Assembly (NCBI GenBank): GCA_024138025.1 | Contig: JAMXBD010000058.1 | Location: 124,001 to 188,000, forward strand | Reading direction: 5' to 3' | DNA: 64,000 bases | DNA from: Combretum micranthum | Lineage: Eukaryota; Streptophyta; Magnoliopsida; Myrtales; Combretaceae | Shown: piece by piece, positions 45,619 to 57,520 of the stretch | Layout: every line of letters begins with the position of its first letter | How positions within the stretch are numbered: the first letter of the stretch is position 1 | Made by a program: the position numbers and the translations under genes | The notes under the pieces: generated by a model | What the model saw: only the letters and a program-made list of their open reading frames with translations | What the model was told of the DNA's origin: nothing | Database searches by the model: none

Positions 45619-48600
45619 TGTCACGCCCCAAAGTGTGCCCTATACGTGACCGTCCGCCACACTCAACATTTAAACTCAAGTAAGACAACCTTAGTCTTTC
45701 CATGAGTTTGAACATCGAGTGTAAGGCTCACTCTCAACATTTATAGGCCATACTTTGCTTCGTAGTCGCTTAAGGAGACATACATAGCAGCAAGAATGTA
45801 AATCATGTCCGTCTTACAGAGAATTATTCTATTACATGAACTAGGAGGCATACCCCGATAACAATGCTAAGAATTCTCAAGCTCACAAAATTCCTTGTAT
45901 TGTCCTTCAGACACTGGTTTCGGGAAACAAGATTAGAAGTCCATTTGTACTTTTAGGTCCCGGCCTTAACAAAAGCTCCTCAACTCGAAGAGTTGTACCT
46001 GATGTCCCCAAGTCCTCGGAGATAGCCAAAGGTATTCATACTACAACAGGAAACTATTAGGGTATAAGCTACACTAGCTTAGTGAGTGAAAACTTCCGAA
46101 TCACAATTAATACAAAACATTCAAGCAAGTAATTAATCAACCAAGTGAAATGCAACAAACGAGTGAGTTCAACAAACATATGACTAGCCAGAAATCATAT
46201 GTGGATGGACTTGCGCCATCCATCCCGGGTTAGCAGATTTACAAATCCTGCGGTACGACGCTGTTTAAGCTCACGGTCAACTGAACAACAATTCGTTTTA
46301 TGGATCACGATTAACCAACATATATTCGTTTTATGGATCATGAAAAACCAACAAATACTAATGCTCTATCCCCGTCGTGATATGAATGAGTTCAATTATA
46401 ATTGAGGTCCAATAATAGATTAACCCAATTCTTTTAGGTGACCAATCAATATTCGCAGACAATCAATTATAACTCCACGCTACACAAGCAGTAACTTAAC
46501 ACCCGATTTCAATATTCCTTAAGTTCAACTTTATGTATCAATAGCAGACAAGTATATAATTCCCATATACCCCATCATGCATATTCATTTTTATCTTTGC
46601 CTCAACGACTAATGCCACTATCATTACAATCATAAGCAATAATTGAGAGCAGAAGTAATACTCACTCGGCCATGGTTCGCCGGTCTTTTAGTAATAGTAA
46701 TCGGGTGGTAATGTATCGTCTTGCTCGGGATCACCTACCAAATAAGAATAACCTAATAAGAATCTCATCATTAAACTAATTTAAGCTATACATCTAGGCT
46801 ACACAAAATCGGAATTCTCGCTATTTGCTGAAGTTCCGACTTAAAACGGCCATAACTTGGTCATTTTAACTCGGAATTTCGCAAATTTTATATAGATCTC
46901 TATCTACTTCGAAATATATATCTAATTCTAGTATTATTTTCAAGTTTTGAAAACATTAAGGTCACAGAACAGTGGGATCAGTTCTGTTCTGTAACTTTTC
47001 CAATTCCGAAAAATTGTTTCGCATTTGATAAAAATGTTCCTAGTTGATGATTCATGTATAGATGGTATATGAATGAATTCCTAATATGAATATCATGTAA
47101 TGAGCTCAATATATGCATGGTTTTGATGATCTTTGATTATGAACTCTTATGAACTTCTAATTATTAAGAACTCCATGATGATCACTTATACAGAGCTATT
47201 CTTTCCAACTTTACATTTCCTAAGGTTTTTTATGATTTTATTCTTAGAATTTACTTGTTATCTAAATAAAAATGAGTTCCCAATGTCTATAATAATTATA
47301 ACCTTCATTTATGCATAGAAATTCACATTTTTCATTTGGCAAATATGTTTTTGAACATGCCTTTCACAAAAATCCGAATTTTGAAATTTTCCTTTTCTTG
47401 CATTTTCTTTATGTGAAAACTTGTTTAATGCATTAAAATTGAAGCTTCATTATATCTATTATCTAAGGACTCCATTTGACTCATAAAACATGCCATATAA
47501 GCTTGGATACTAAGTGTTTATGTAGGCATCATCTTAAAATACGAATTTGACTATTAATCACTATATCAATATTTTTCATTCTAATCTTCACTACTTGTTT
47601 TACATTTTTCTCATGCCTAAACTCATCTAAGCTTATGAAAATCATTCCTTAAGGGCATCTATTACATACACCTTCCATTTTTTTTTTTATGAAAAATATG
47701 AGTTTTAAAGTGGTTTAGGTGGTGTTTAAGGTAGGGTTCCAAAATCATCCGAATTTCCAATCAAGCATTTCTAACCAAATATTTTCCTTTTCAAGTTTCT
47801 TGTCTTCTATACATGTAGATCTACCACCTAACATATCTATATATAGGTAAGGCTACATTTTTATGATCATCAATGCATGAAAATCAAAATAACTATATGA
47901 ACATAAATGTAGATGAAGATGTAGATGTCTAAACATTAGATCTACTAAATATAATGCATGAATCATGAGTTTCATGGCATGAACATAAATATCTATGCAA
48001 GATTCCTACTTTACATGTATGAACAAGATAATATCTCAACAAAAACTCTTCTAAACACTAGATCCACTTCTTGTGATGGCTTGATATTCTTGTACAAGTG
48101 TTTTCATGTCCCTAGCATATGCTCATTGGGATTAAATGTGAAAAACACACATGAATAGCTTTGCCATTACAAGAAAAGATAGGAATAAGGTTTAGAATCA
48201 TCACCTAAAGAAGATTTAAAGATGAAATAAAGAGGAGTTGAGTTGTGTGTGTGAATGTGAGAAGGGGAGGGGTTGGTGGGGTGCCCTCATGACAACTATA
48301 AGGAGAGAGGAGAGGGTTTTCTCTTTTGTAAAATTTTTGAAGAGTGAAAAATGAGCACAGAGAGAGAACATTAGCTTATATATTAGTGGGATTAGCATTT
48401 TAATTGAATAAAATGAGTAAAAATAAAACAAAATTGGGGAGGGGAAGCCGGCCAAGAAGGTGGGGGGGAGGGGGTGTGTGTGTGTGTGAAATTTGATAAA
48501 TTTGAAATTTGTGTAATAAAATGTAATAAAAGTGATAATTTAATAGGAGACAAAAATTTCTTGGAAAAGAAAATATAATTAAGTAGTTGTAAGGATGTAA

Positions 48601-49925
48601 GAATAAAGTATGGGTAGTGTGTAGTGTAGGTTGTACTTGTGAATAGTAGACAAGACATCTACTTTACCGGTTGAACGAAAACACGAGAAAAGGCTATAAC
48701 TGTAATTTTTATAGCCTGGAAAATTATAAAATTGATATTTTTGAAATCCTTATAAAATTATGGTTCTAATGAATATTCCGGAACATTTTTCTGAGTTCGT
48801 GGTCCCGGGGCACGCTTTTCCGGAATTGAGCTCGAGAAGGCCCGGAATTAAAAAATTCCCGAATTTGAAACTTTCAAAGGTTTAATATATACTTTATAAT
48901 AATAATTCATATTCATTAACTTTATAAAACTTCTTTTGTTATGAAACCGAAGGAAAGCCGGATCTAGGATTTCTAGGCTCCTCTCACTAAGCTCGAACCA
49001 GACCGATTTAGGGTTTCGTTTTTTGGTTTCCGAAGTTTACCCGATCACTAGGAGAACTAGGGTATACGTTATAAGAATAATAATAAAGTTAGGTAGTGAA
49101 TAATAATAAATTGTACTGGAAGACTCACTAATTACCGGTAGCAATGAAACACAAGTAAATTTGCTAAATCAGGTAATCCTAGCTGTATGAAAATTTGTAA
49201 AACTAATAATTTGGAGATCCTTATAGAAATATGAGCCTAATGGCATCAATAACATATCCTTGAAATTTCGAATCCCAGGGCACGCTTTTCGAAGTCAACA
49301 CCTGGCCAGATTGGAATAGGTCGAAAACTCGATGATCTCATCCTTTAGAGCATCCTAGGCCTAATGCGAACCAATTACACCTTTTTCTCTTATTCCGTCT
49401 CCTTGATTTAGGAACACGGAATTGCCGGATCTAGACTACGGAGTTCTTGGGAGATTCAGGGACTTAGGTTTCCCGGTTGATTTTCCGGTTCACACCTTTG
49501 CAAAGTTGGAAACTGATATTTTATACCTTTATGACGTATCTGATTGGTGAGATTTACTTTAAGGTCGATTTTTTTATAAGTATTTAATATCTTACAACGT
49601 TCTTGGAATTCTTTGGATTGAGTTTTATTCCCTATGGTTAATTACTATTCACTTCTTAACAATTTATTTTAGGGCTCTATTTTACCCGAATTTATAAGTT
49701 ATAGTTAAATAGAAAATTTGTCGTACGTAGAGGTTTTAGAATGGAAGTATATCGAGTTGCTATTTTATCTCTGGGGTTTCTTATTTTTCTCACGATTCAG
49801 AAATTTCCGAATTCGTTCGGAATTTGGGACTTATCGAAGTTCAGTTTTATTTCGGAGTGACTTTCAAGGCTTTATTTTCAAAGTTCATCTTTAGAATTAT
49901 TCACTGAATTTTTCCAGGGCTTACA
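45619..49925 (-). mobile_element. Minus-strand solo LTR, family A, chimeric long form (4307 bp), TSD ATTTT
   Basis: On the plus strand it starts TGTCACGCCCC and ends AGGGCTTACA. ATTTT flanks it at 45614-45618 and 49926-49930, inside gag. Read on the minus strand, the first ~850 bases (49925 back to 49074) match the start of the long LTR at 27800. At ~49073 it switches to a decayed version of the short-LTR start (TATACCCTAG for TGTAAACCCCGG) and continues as a standard ~3.45-kb LTR to 45619. The conserved block lies at 46845-46925 and the minisatellite near 46290-46345. No coding domain is present. Confidence 0.88.
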
Positions 49926-50725
49926 ATTTTCCCTCCAACCTAAGAGTGAAATATAGTGCGGACTTTCTACATGTTAAGCAAAAGGGAAGGACTATGGACC
50001 AGTATGAAACTGAGTTTACTCACTTGCTACAGTATGCACCTGAATCCTTCAGGGACAGTGAGGAGTTAAAGAAACAGGTGTTTCTGGGAGGTCTGGATGA
50101 GGAATTACGGATTAAGCAGGAAGAATTCAGAGTGAGAACCTATCCAGAGTTGGTAGAAAAGGCTCGAGTGATTGAAGGATCCAAGAAAAGAAAATATCAA
50201 GAACCCGATAAGAGAGTATTTGGAAGGAGGTCGTTCGACGCCTCAAGCTCAGGGTTTAAAGGGAAGAGGTACAAGCCATACCATGGGTTCAAGGATAATA
50301 CTAGTAGGAGGCCGAATCAGTCAAAGGCCAATGTCACTTGCTGGAAGTGCAAGGAAGCTCATGTCCCTAGGCAATGCCCACAACTGAGAAACAAGTGTTA
50401 CTTTTGTGGCGAGTCTGACCATATGGTTTATACATGCCCAAAGAAGATGGTCGTGTCTTGTTTCATTTGTAAAGAGAAGGGGCACTTGGCCTCTAAATGC
50501 TCGCAACGGAAAAGTGTGGTTGCTCGACCATTTGGGACTTCAAGCAATACCAACCCTATGAGGTCAGGGAGTAAAAGCGGGAGCTGTGCAACTTCAGAGA
50601 TGCATGGAATGAGACTTTACAATTTTGAGGGCCAGTAGATGGTCGAAGAGGACGATGATGAGGAGGTAGAGTTGGCGGCCATGGACCAAGGTGACGGAGT
50701 AGATAGAGGCCTAATGACAGGTTAG
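49926..50725 (+). pseudogene. gag: G3 gag, 3' piece
   Basis: Resumes after the repeated ATTTT with LRVKYSADFLHVKQKGRTMD, LLQYAPESFRDSEELKKQVF, GLDEELRIKQEEFRVRTYPE and three Cys knuckles: CWKCKEAHVPRQC, CYFCGESDHMVYTC and CFICKEKGHLASKC (~50338-50498). The second has Asp where relatives have Gly before His. A single stop (TAG 50636-50638, in place of the Trp codon of G2) precedes the acidic tail ending at TAG 50723-50725. Apart from that stop and the inserted LTR, this gag is the best preserved in the window. Confidence 0.9.
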
Positions 50726-50847
50726 TAACAAAACCCTCTTAAGTTGAAAGTTATTTATTTAACAGTTTTCTGTAATAAATTGAAATCTGTATATGGGAAA
50801 GCTGGAATTCAAAACCCCAAATAGGCAGCTATGAGAGTGTTTTAGGA

Positions 50848-51300
50848 TTGAGTAGTGATGGATGTTTGTTGACCGCAAGGCATATACGGGTGAATAGAGC
50901 TGAGGCTTATGTTTTGTTTGACACAGGAGTGACACACTCGTTCATCACCACTAGTTTGGCTAATCAACTTGGATTACCTATAGCCACAACTACTATTAGC
51001 CTGAGAATTAAAACACCCACCGGAAGTGTTGTGTCGACTCGAGAAGTGGTAAAGGATTGCCAATTGGAAATTTAAGGGCACTACTCGAGGAGTGATTTGA
51101 TAATGTTGGAGATGAATAAATACGAAGTTATCCTTGGCATGAACTGGTTAAGCAAAGTTAGAGACGTGGTGGATTGCCAAAAGAGGATGGTGAGTTTCTA
51201 TAATCAATCAGGAAAAGGAGTAAAGTTTGTAGGAGAAACCCTAGTTCCAAGAAAATTTGGATTAAACTCTTTTGAACTGATGATGGAGGACAAATAGATA
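50848..51300 (+). pseudogene. pol: G3 protease, near-intact
   Basis: Reads RHIRVNRAEAYVLFDTGVTH with the protease DTG motif intact, then SFITTSLANQLGLPIATTT. A stop (TAA at ~51073, in LEI-stop) interrupts before LEMNKYEVILGMNWLSKVRD (51106-51165), and another stop (TAG 51295-51297) ends the frame at MMEDK. The active site is preserved here but lost in G2. Confidence 0.87.
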
Positions 51301-52270
51301 ATACCTATTGAAGGTATCTTGGATGAAGAGGAAACTCTGGAGGAGAAGGATATACCTGTAGTAAACGAGTACTTGGATGTGTTTCCAGAAATCTTACCTG
51401 GGTTGCCACCGCAAAGAGAAATTGACTTTAAGATTGTCTTGGCTCCAAATACCGAACTGATATCCAAAGCACCATACCGGATGACACCGGCTGAGTTAAA
51501 AGAGCTAAAGACCCAACGACAAGAACCCTTGGATAAGAAATTCATAAGACCAAGTGTGTCGCCATGGGGTGCACCTGTCCTGTTTGTGAAGAAAAAGGAT
51601 GGATCAATGAGGTTATGTATCGATTACTGTGAGTTAAACAAGGTGACCATCAAGAATCGATACCCCTTAACAAGAATTGACAATTTATTTGATTAGCTAC
51701 AAGGAGTGTGCGTGTTTTCACACATTGATCTGCGCTCAGGATATCATTAGTTAAGAATTAAGCTCGATGATGTACCAAAGACGACTTTTCGTACTCGTTA
51801 TAGACATTACAAGTTCCGGGTGATGTTGTTTGGATTGACCAATGCACTAGCTGTATTTATGGATCTTATGAACAGGGTCTACAAGCCACTTCTAGATAAG
51901 TGTGTAATCGTCTTCATAGATGATTTCTGATATATTCTAAGACTAAGGAACAACATGAAGAACATCTTCAGATGGTGTTGCAAATTTTGAGAGAAAATAA
52001 GTTGTATGCCAAATTATCCAAATGTGATTTTTGGTTGGATAAAATATCTTTTCTTGGACATGTTGTAACTGGAGAAGGGATATCAGTTGACCCCGAAAAG
52101 ATTAAGGCTGTAGTGGAATGAAAACAGCCACAAACGGTTACCAAAGTGAGAAGTTTCTTGGGATTAGCTGGCTACTATCACAAGTTTGTGAAAGATTTTT
52201 CAAAAATAGCCAAGCCACTGACTCAGTTAACACAAAAGAATGAGAAATTTATTTGGACAGATAAAAGGCA
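51301..52270 (+). pseudogene. pol: G3 reverse transcriptase, broken
   Basis: The connection [20 protein letters not shown] and the RT N terminus ([20 protein letters not shown], 51559-51618) are open in 51319-51696. Next come TAG at 51694, HIDLRSGYH then a stop (~51749), [19 protein letters not shown] (~51828) and the active site, where VFIDD is followed by a 1-base deletion (near 51924) that destroys ILIYSK. The thumb reads [16 protein letters not shown] in another frame (~52048), then a stop at ~52120. Clearly dead. Confidence 0.88.
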
Positions 52271-53127
52271 TTAGAGTTTCCAGGAGTTGAAGCAACGGTT
52301 GGTATCGGCACCGATCTTAGTTCTATCGGACCCGAAAAAGTCTTATACAGTGCATAATTACGCTTCAAGGAATGGCCTTGGATGTGTACTAATGCAAGAA
52401 GGAAAAGTTATTGCCTATGCCTCTTGACAGTTAAGACCCCACGAGCAAAACTACCCCACACATGATCTGGAGTTGGTCGCGGTTGTCTTCGCCTTGAAAC
52501 TTTGGAGACATTATCTATATGGGCAAAGGTGTGAAATATACACGGATCACAAGAGCCTTAAGTATCTGTTCACACAAAAGGAATTAAACATGAGGCAGAG
52601 GAGATGGTTGGAACTAATAAAGGATTATGATATGGGAATAAATTACTGTCCAGGGAAAGTTAATGCAGTTGCAGATGCCCTAAGTTGGAAAAATTATGGG
52701 GAAGTAGCTGCTTTAATCACAAGCCAAAGAGATATGATTAGAGATTTTGAGAGGTTGAGGATTGAGTTCATAGACCAAAGTGCAGAGCTTGAGATAGCTA
52801 ATCTGGTCTTGGAACTAACCCTGATGGAAAGAATCAAGGAAGCCCAAAGGTATGATGAGGTAATACAAAGAATTAAAAAGGAAACCCAAGCGGGGAAATA
52901 CCTGAACTTTGCAATAGATGATGAGGATGTGATCAGAATGAAAGGGAGGTTGTGTGTGCCGGAAGACGAAGAATTAAGAAAGGAGATAATAAGTGAAGCT
53001 CATTACTCCGGTTACACCATACATCCTGGAGGTACCAAGATGTACCAGGACTTGAAAAGCCACTATTGGTGGAACAGCATGAAGAGAGATATAGCAGAAT
53101 ATGTAATGAAGTGTCCAGTTTGCCAAC
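52271..53127 (+). pseudogene. pol: G3 RNase H and integrase N part (cut by solo LTR)
   Basis: The RNase H N terminus is degraded (first catalytic region reads [10 protein letters not shown] near 52350-52380, and a stop replaces Arg in YASRQL at ~52425). From 52473 the frame is open: [40 protein letters not shown] and VADALSWK. The integrase zinc domain follows: [16 protein letters not shown] then CPVCQ (52995-53127). It is interrupted after CPVCQ at CCAAC (53123-53127) by a minus-strand LTR and resumes at 56593. Confidence 0.9.
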
Positions 53128-56100
53128 TGTCACGCCCTATAGGGTACCCTAAACGTAACAGTCCTCCACATGCCATACAAGACTTTCGAATTACCACCTT
53201 AGTCTTTCGAGGGCCTCGTATAGATGTAAGGCGTACCTTTACGATAATAGAATATAAGTCCGAATGGAGATAAGAGCTTAACTCGACATACATTAGTAGT
53301 AGGATATAACTCATGATGCAAAAATAAATATTACATTTACTAAGGGGCATTCCCCCGCAAAAGAATATTTAGTGGCCTTATACGGTCATCCAAAGTCTTA
53401 AAAGTTTCCTATGGAAGTCTAAACAGTAATTCCAACTTCTAGGGGAAACTCCTAGCTCTTGTACCTGTACGGTCGGGTAACGCTGTCTAAGCCATATATT
53501 CGGTAGTTGCAAAAGGAAGAAACTGTAGGGATGTAAGCTAATTAGCTTAGTGAGTGAAATCCCCCACAACAACATTCATGTCACAACAATTCAAGCAAGT
53601 GATTATACAAGCAAGTGAATGCAACAAACACATGATAACAACATACATATGACTAGCTAGAAATCATATGTGGATGGACTTGCACCCTCCATCCTGGGTT
53701 AGCAGATTAACGAATACTGTGATACTAACTTTATGCCGTTTATGGTTCATAGATAACCAACAATTATTTCGTTTCTGGATCACGATTAACCAACAATTAT
53801 TTCGTTTATGAATCACGATTAACCAACAATTATTTCGTTTATGGATCACGATTAACCAACCAATGCTAATGCTCCTTCCCATTATGATATGCATATATCT
53901 GAATTTGGAATTAGTCCGAATAGTTGATTAAGTCATTTTATTTAGGCGATCAAACAATTTCTCAAACAATACATCCTAACCAACTACACAACCAGAATTT
54001 GTCACCCGGTTTTGATATTCTTATTTTTAGTTCTCATATCATCATCAACATACAATTTCCCATTATTCCCCATCATACATATTCATTTCTCTTGACCTAC
54101 ACTCTAGTACACTAATTTATCAATCACATACAATAAACAAATTGGGAAGAGGAAACTCACTCCGCCATTGGGTCGTCGGTCTCTTAGTAGTAATAATCCG
54201 GTAGTAAAGACTTGACGTCCCTGGGTTCGCCTAAACACAAAAGAAATACCCTAATAAGTATTCTACCATCTAAGTATACCAAAATTCTAAGACAACTTAG
54301 TGAAATCGAAATTCGCTTCATTTCCGAAGTCCCGATTTAAATTGGCCATAACTTGGTCGTTTTAACTCGGAATTTCGCAAATTTTATATCGATTTATATC
54401 TACTTCGAAAGATCTTTCTAAATCTGATGTTTAAATCAAGTTTTGAAAACATTTAAGCCTCAGAAATGAAGGATCAGTTCTGATCAGTAGGTATGTTGAT
54501 TCCAAAAATGTGATTTTCATGAATGTTCTTGAGGTTTCCAAGTGTAGAATTAAAATAAATGCCATGGTAATGAATTTCCCTACCATGAATGTCATGATAT
54601 GAATTCTTAGGTGCCTAAGTTCTTATAAATTTTTAGATTAAAAGAATTTAAATAACCTTTATCTTAGGAAACCATTTCATGCCATTTGTTAACTAGTATA
54701 TTTGATAAACTTGGTCACTCTTACTTGTTCTAAGGATTTTCCTTAGGAAAATTTCTATTTACTCTAAAGAAAATTGACCCTTACATTAACTATATCCTAA
54801 TGCCTTTATTTCTCCAATTAATTCTTCGTTTATAAACTTATAAGTGAGTCTTATAATAGGGTTGATCCAAAAATCCGAATTTTGCAAAACTCATTTTTAA
54901 GTTGATTCTCTTAAGAAAAATGTATTTTATACTTAGAACTTTAGGTATTTACTTTATCTATACCCTAAGGACTTTATTTATTTAAGAAAATACCATTTTT
55001 GAGGTTGGAAAGTTAGTGTTTTCTAACCACCTATTGGGTATTACGAATTTTCCTTACAAAAACTTTCAACTCAAAATTTCTATTTGACTTCATCTCTTGT
55101 TTTAAATATTTTCCTTGGTAAAAACTCATTTAAACTCATGAAAACTATCATCAAACATCATCTATCACCTATAGGCTTCATTTTTCTTGTAAAATACATG
55201 TTTTGAAGTTAATAAAAGGGTTTTTAAGCTAGGTATTCCATGTCATCCGAAAATACCCTATTTCATTTCTTGAAAAGAGTTTTCCTTTTTGGTTTCCTTG
55301 ACTCATCTACCTAGAGATCTATATACTAGCAAGTTTATTTACTCAAGACAAAAGTCTTGATGACCATTAATGCATAAAAACTCAAAATAGAGATGAGATC
55401 TTAAATGCCTTCATGAATATGGATGGTAAAATGATAGATCTACAATCTTAAATGCTTGAATAGGTTTTGAAAACATAAAAACTAAATTTTTATGAAAGGT
55501 CTTTTGTTCAAAACAACTTTTAGATGGATGATCATGAGGCTCATGGCATGAAAACTTGTTTAAATGCAAGATCTACTCTTGTGATGGTTTGATGTTCTTG
55601 TATTAGTATTTTCTTGTCCCTAGCAAGAGCTCATGGGGATCTTTAAATGAAAATACACAAGAATATCATTGCCATTACAAGGATCTAAAGGTAAAAGAAG
55701 TAAGGTTCTTTTACCTAAGGTTAAAATAGAAGACAAAAGGAAGAAGAAAAGTTATGTGTGTGTGTGTGAAGAGCCATGAGGCTCACGGAAAAGAGGGGTG
55801 GGGAGGGAGAGAAAAAGAGTTTTTCCTACCTTTAGCAAAAATTTGAAATGAGAAGAATGAAGAGAGAGAGAGAGAAAAAGTGGTTTATATATGAAGTGGA
55901 ATTAGGTTAAATGAAATAAAAATAATTTAAAAAAATTGCACAAAGGGAGCCAAACTTGGGAGGATCACGCCGGCCATGCAAGGAAGGAGAGGGTTTGATT
56001 TTTATTTAATTTGTTTTGATAGTTTTATGTATTAAAAGCCATAAATGGTAATAATTATTTAGAGACAAATAATTCTTGGAAAAGAAAATGTAATGGAGTG

Positions 56101-56592
56101 TTTGTAAGTATGTAAGAGTAGGGTATGGTTTGTGAGTGTAGTAGGTTGTACTTGTGAATAGTAATGAATAGTAATCAAGATAACTTAATTACCGGTAGTA
56201 AGAAAAATACAAATAAAAGGGCTATAACTGTATTTTTCATAAACCGAAAAATTATGAAATTCATATTTTTGAAATCCTTATTTAATTTCGATTCAAATGA
56301 GTATTCACAAGTAATTTTTCGAAATTCAAGTTCCGGGGCACGCTTTTCTGTAACGGGTCTCGGGAAGGCCCGGAATTTAAATTTTCTCAAAATCTTATCT
56401 TTTCTTGGTTTGAAATATATTCAAGAACTATATTCAAGATTAATTTTTCTTATAAAAGTTTCTTAATTGGAAACTGAGGAAAAGCCGGATTCAAGGTTCC
56501 TAGGTCTCACTCCCATCTTAAGCTATTCTGGTTTAGGGTTTTGGTTTCCGGTTCTCGAGTCTTCTTGGTTACTAGAAAAACCGGGGTTTACA
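53128..56592 (-). mobile_element. Minus-strand solo LTR, family A (3465 bp), TSD CCAAC
   Basis: Starts TGTCACGCCC and ends CGGGGTTTACA on the plus strand. CCAAC flanks it at 53123-53127 and 56593-56597. Removing it restores the integrase sequence TTTGCCAACAAGTG seen uninterrupted at 44753-44766. It contains a 33-bp minisatellite (53761-53859), the conserved block (54345-54430), AAATTCGGAT-type units and one ACCGGTA motif near 56190. No coding domain. This is the clearest solo LTR in the window. Confidence 0.95.
53761..53859 (-). repeat. 33-bp minisatellite, 3 units
   Basis: Units start at 53761, 53794 and 53827 with near-identical CAATTATTTCGTTT and GGATCACGATTAACCAA parts. This is the expanded counterpart of the 30-bp repeat at 2009-2096. 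Confidence 0.9.
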
Positions 56593-57520
56593 CCAACAAG
56601 TGAAAGTGGAACACCAAAGGCCAAGAGGATTATTAAAGCCTTTACCCATCCCCGAATGGAAGTGGGATCAGATATCCATGGACTTTGTGTGTGGTTTTCC
56701 AAAGATTTCCTTGGGTTGTGATGCCGTATGGGTAATAGTGGACCAGTTAACCAAGTCAGCGCACTTCTTACCCATAAACATAACTTATTCAATGGATAAG
56801 CTGGCTAAGATCTATATTCAGGAGATTGTGCGGCTACATCAGTAGGGATTATTTCAGATAGGGACCTAAGATTTGTGTCTAAGTTTTGGACGAGTCTGCA
56901 AAAGAGTTTGGGTACCAAATTGCACTTCAGTACAGCATATCACCCTCAGACAGATGGACAGTCTGAGTAGACAATCCAAACCCTGGAAGACATGTTAAGA
57001 GCTTGTGTATTGGAATTCAAGGGGAGTTGGGATAATCATATACCTCTCATCGAGTTTGCTTACAATAACAGCTACCACTCAACTATTTAGATGCCACCCT
57101 ATGAAGCCTTATATGGACGGTATTGTAGGTCCCCTCTATTTTGGGATGACATGGAAAAATTAGCTATCGGGCTAGAATTGGTACAAGAAGCAGTTGATAA
57201 GGAAAGGGTAATCCAGCGGAAAATGAAAGAGGCTCAAGACATGCAAAAGAGCTAGGCAAATTTGAAAAGAAGGGAACACGAGTTTAACGTAGGTGACCAT
57301 GTGTACCTGAAGATAAGTCCGATTAAGAGTATTAAAAGAATGCGTACGCAAGGGAAGTTGAGCCCGAGGTATATTAGACCCTTCGAAATTTTGTAAAGAA
57401 TCAGAGATCTAGCATACCGGCTAGCTATACCACCAAACTTATTCGGAGTTCACAACGTGTTCCATGGTTCGGTATTAAGAAAGTATGTACCCAACCTGGA
57501 AAGGATTTTGGAATTGGAAC
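56593..57520 (+). pseudogene. pol: G3 integrase, core and C-terminal part
   Basis: Continues the integrase after the [23 protein letters not shown] (first catalytic Asp, ~56625-56684), a deletion of several bases near 56835-56845 (LDGIPAG in G2 is lost), ISDRD then a stop at ~56866, [11 protein letters not shown] (catalytic Glu, ~56938-56970) then a stop, [40 protein letters not shown] and the C-terminal GDHVYLKISPIKSIKRMRTQ (57292-57351). It ends within LRKYVPNLERILELEL at 57520, where the G4 LTR begins. No polypurine tract precedes that LTR, so the polyprotein is interrupted, not finished. Confidence 0.88.
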
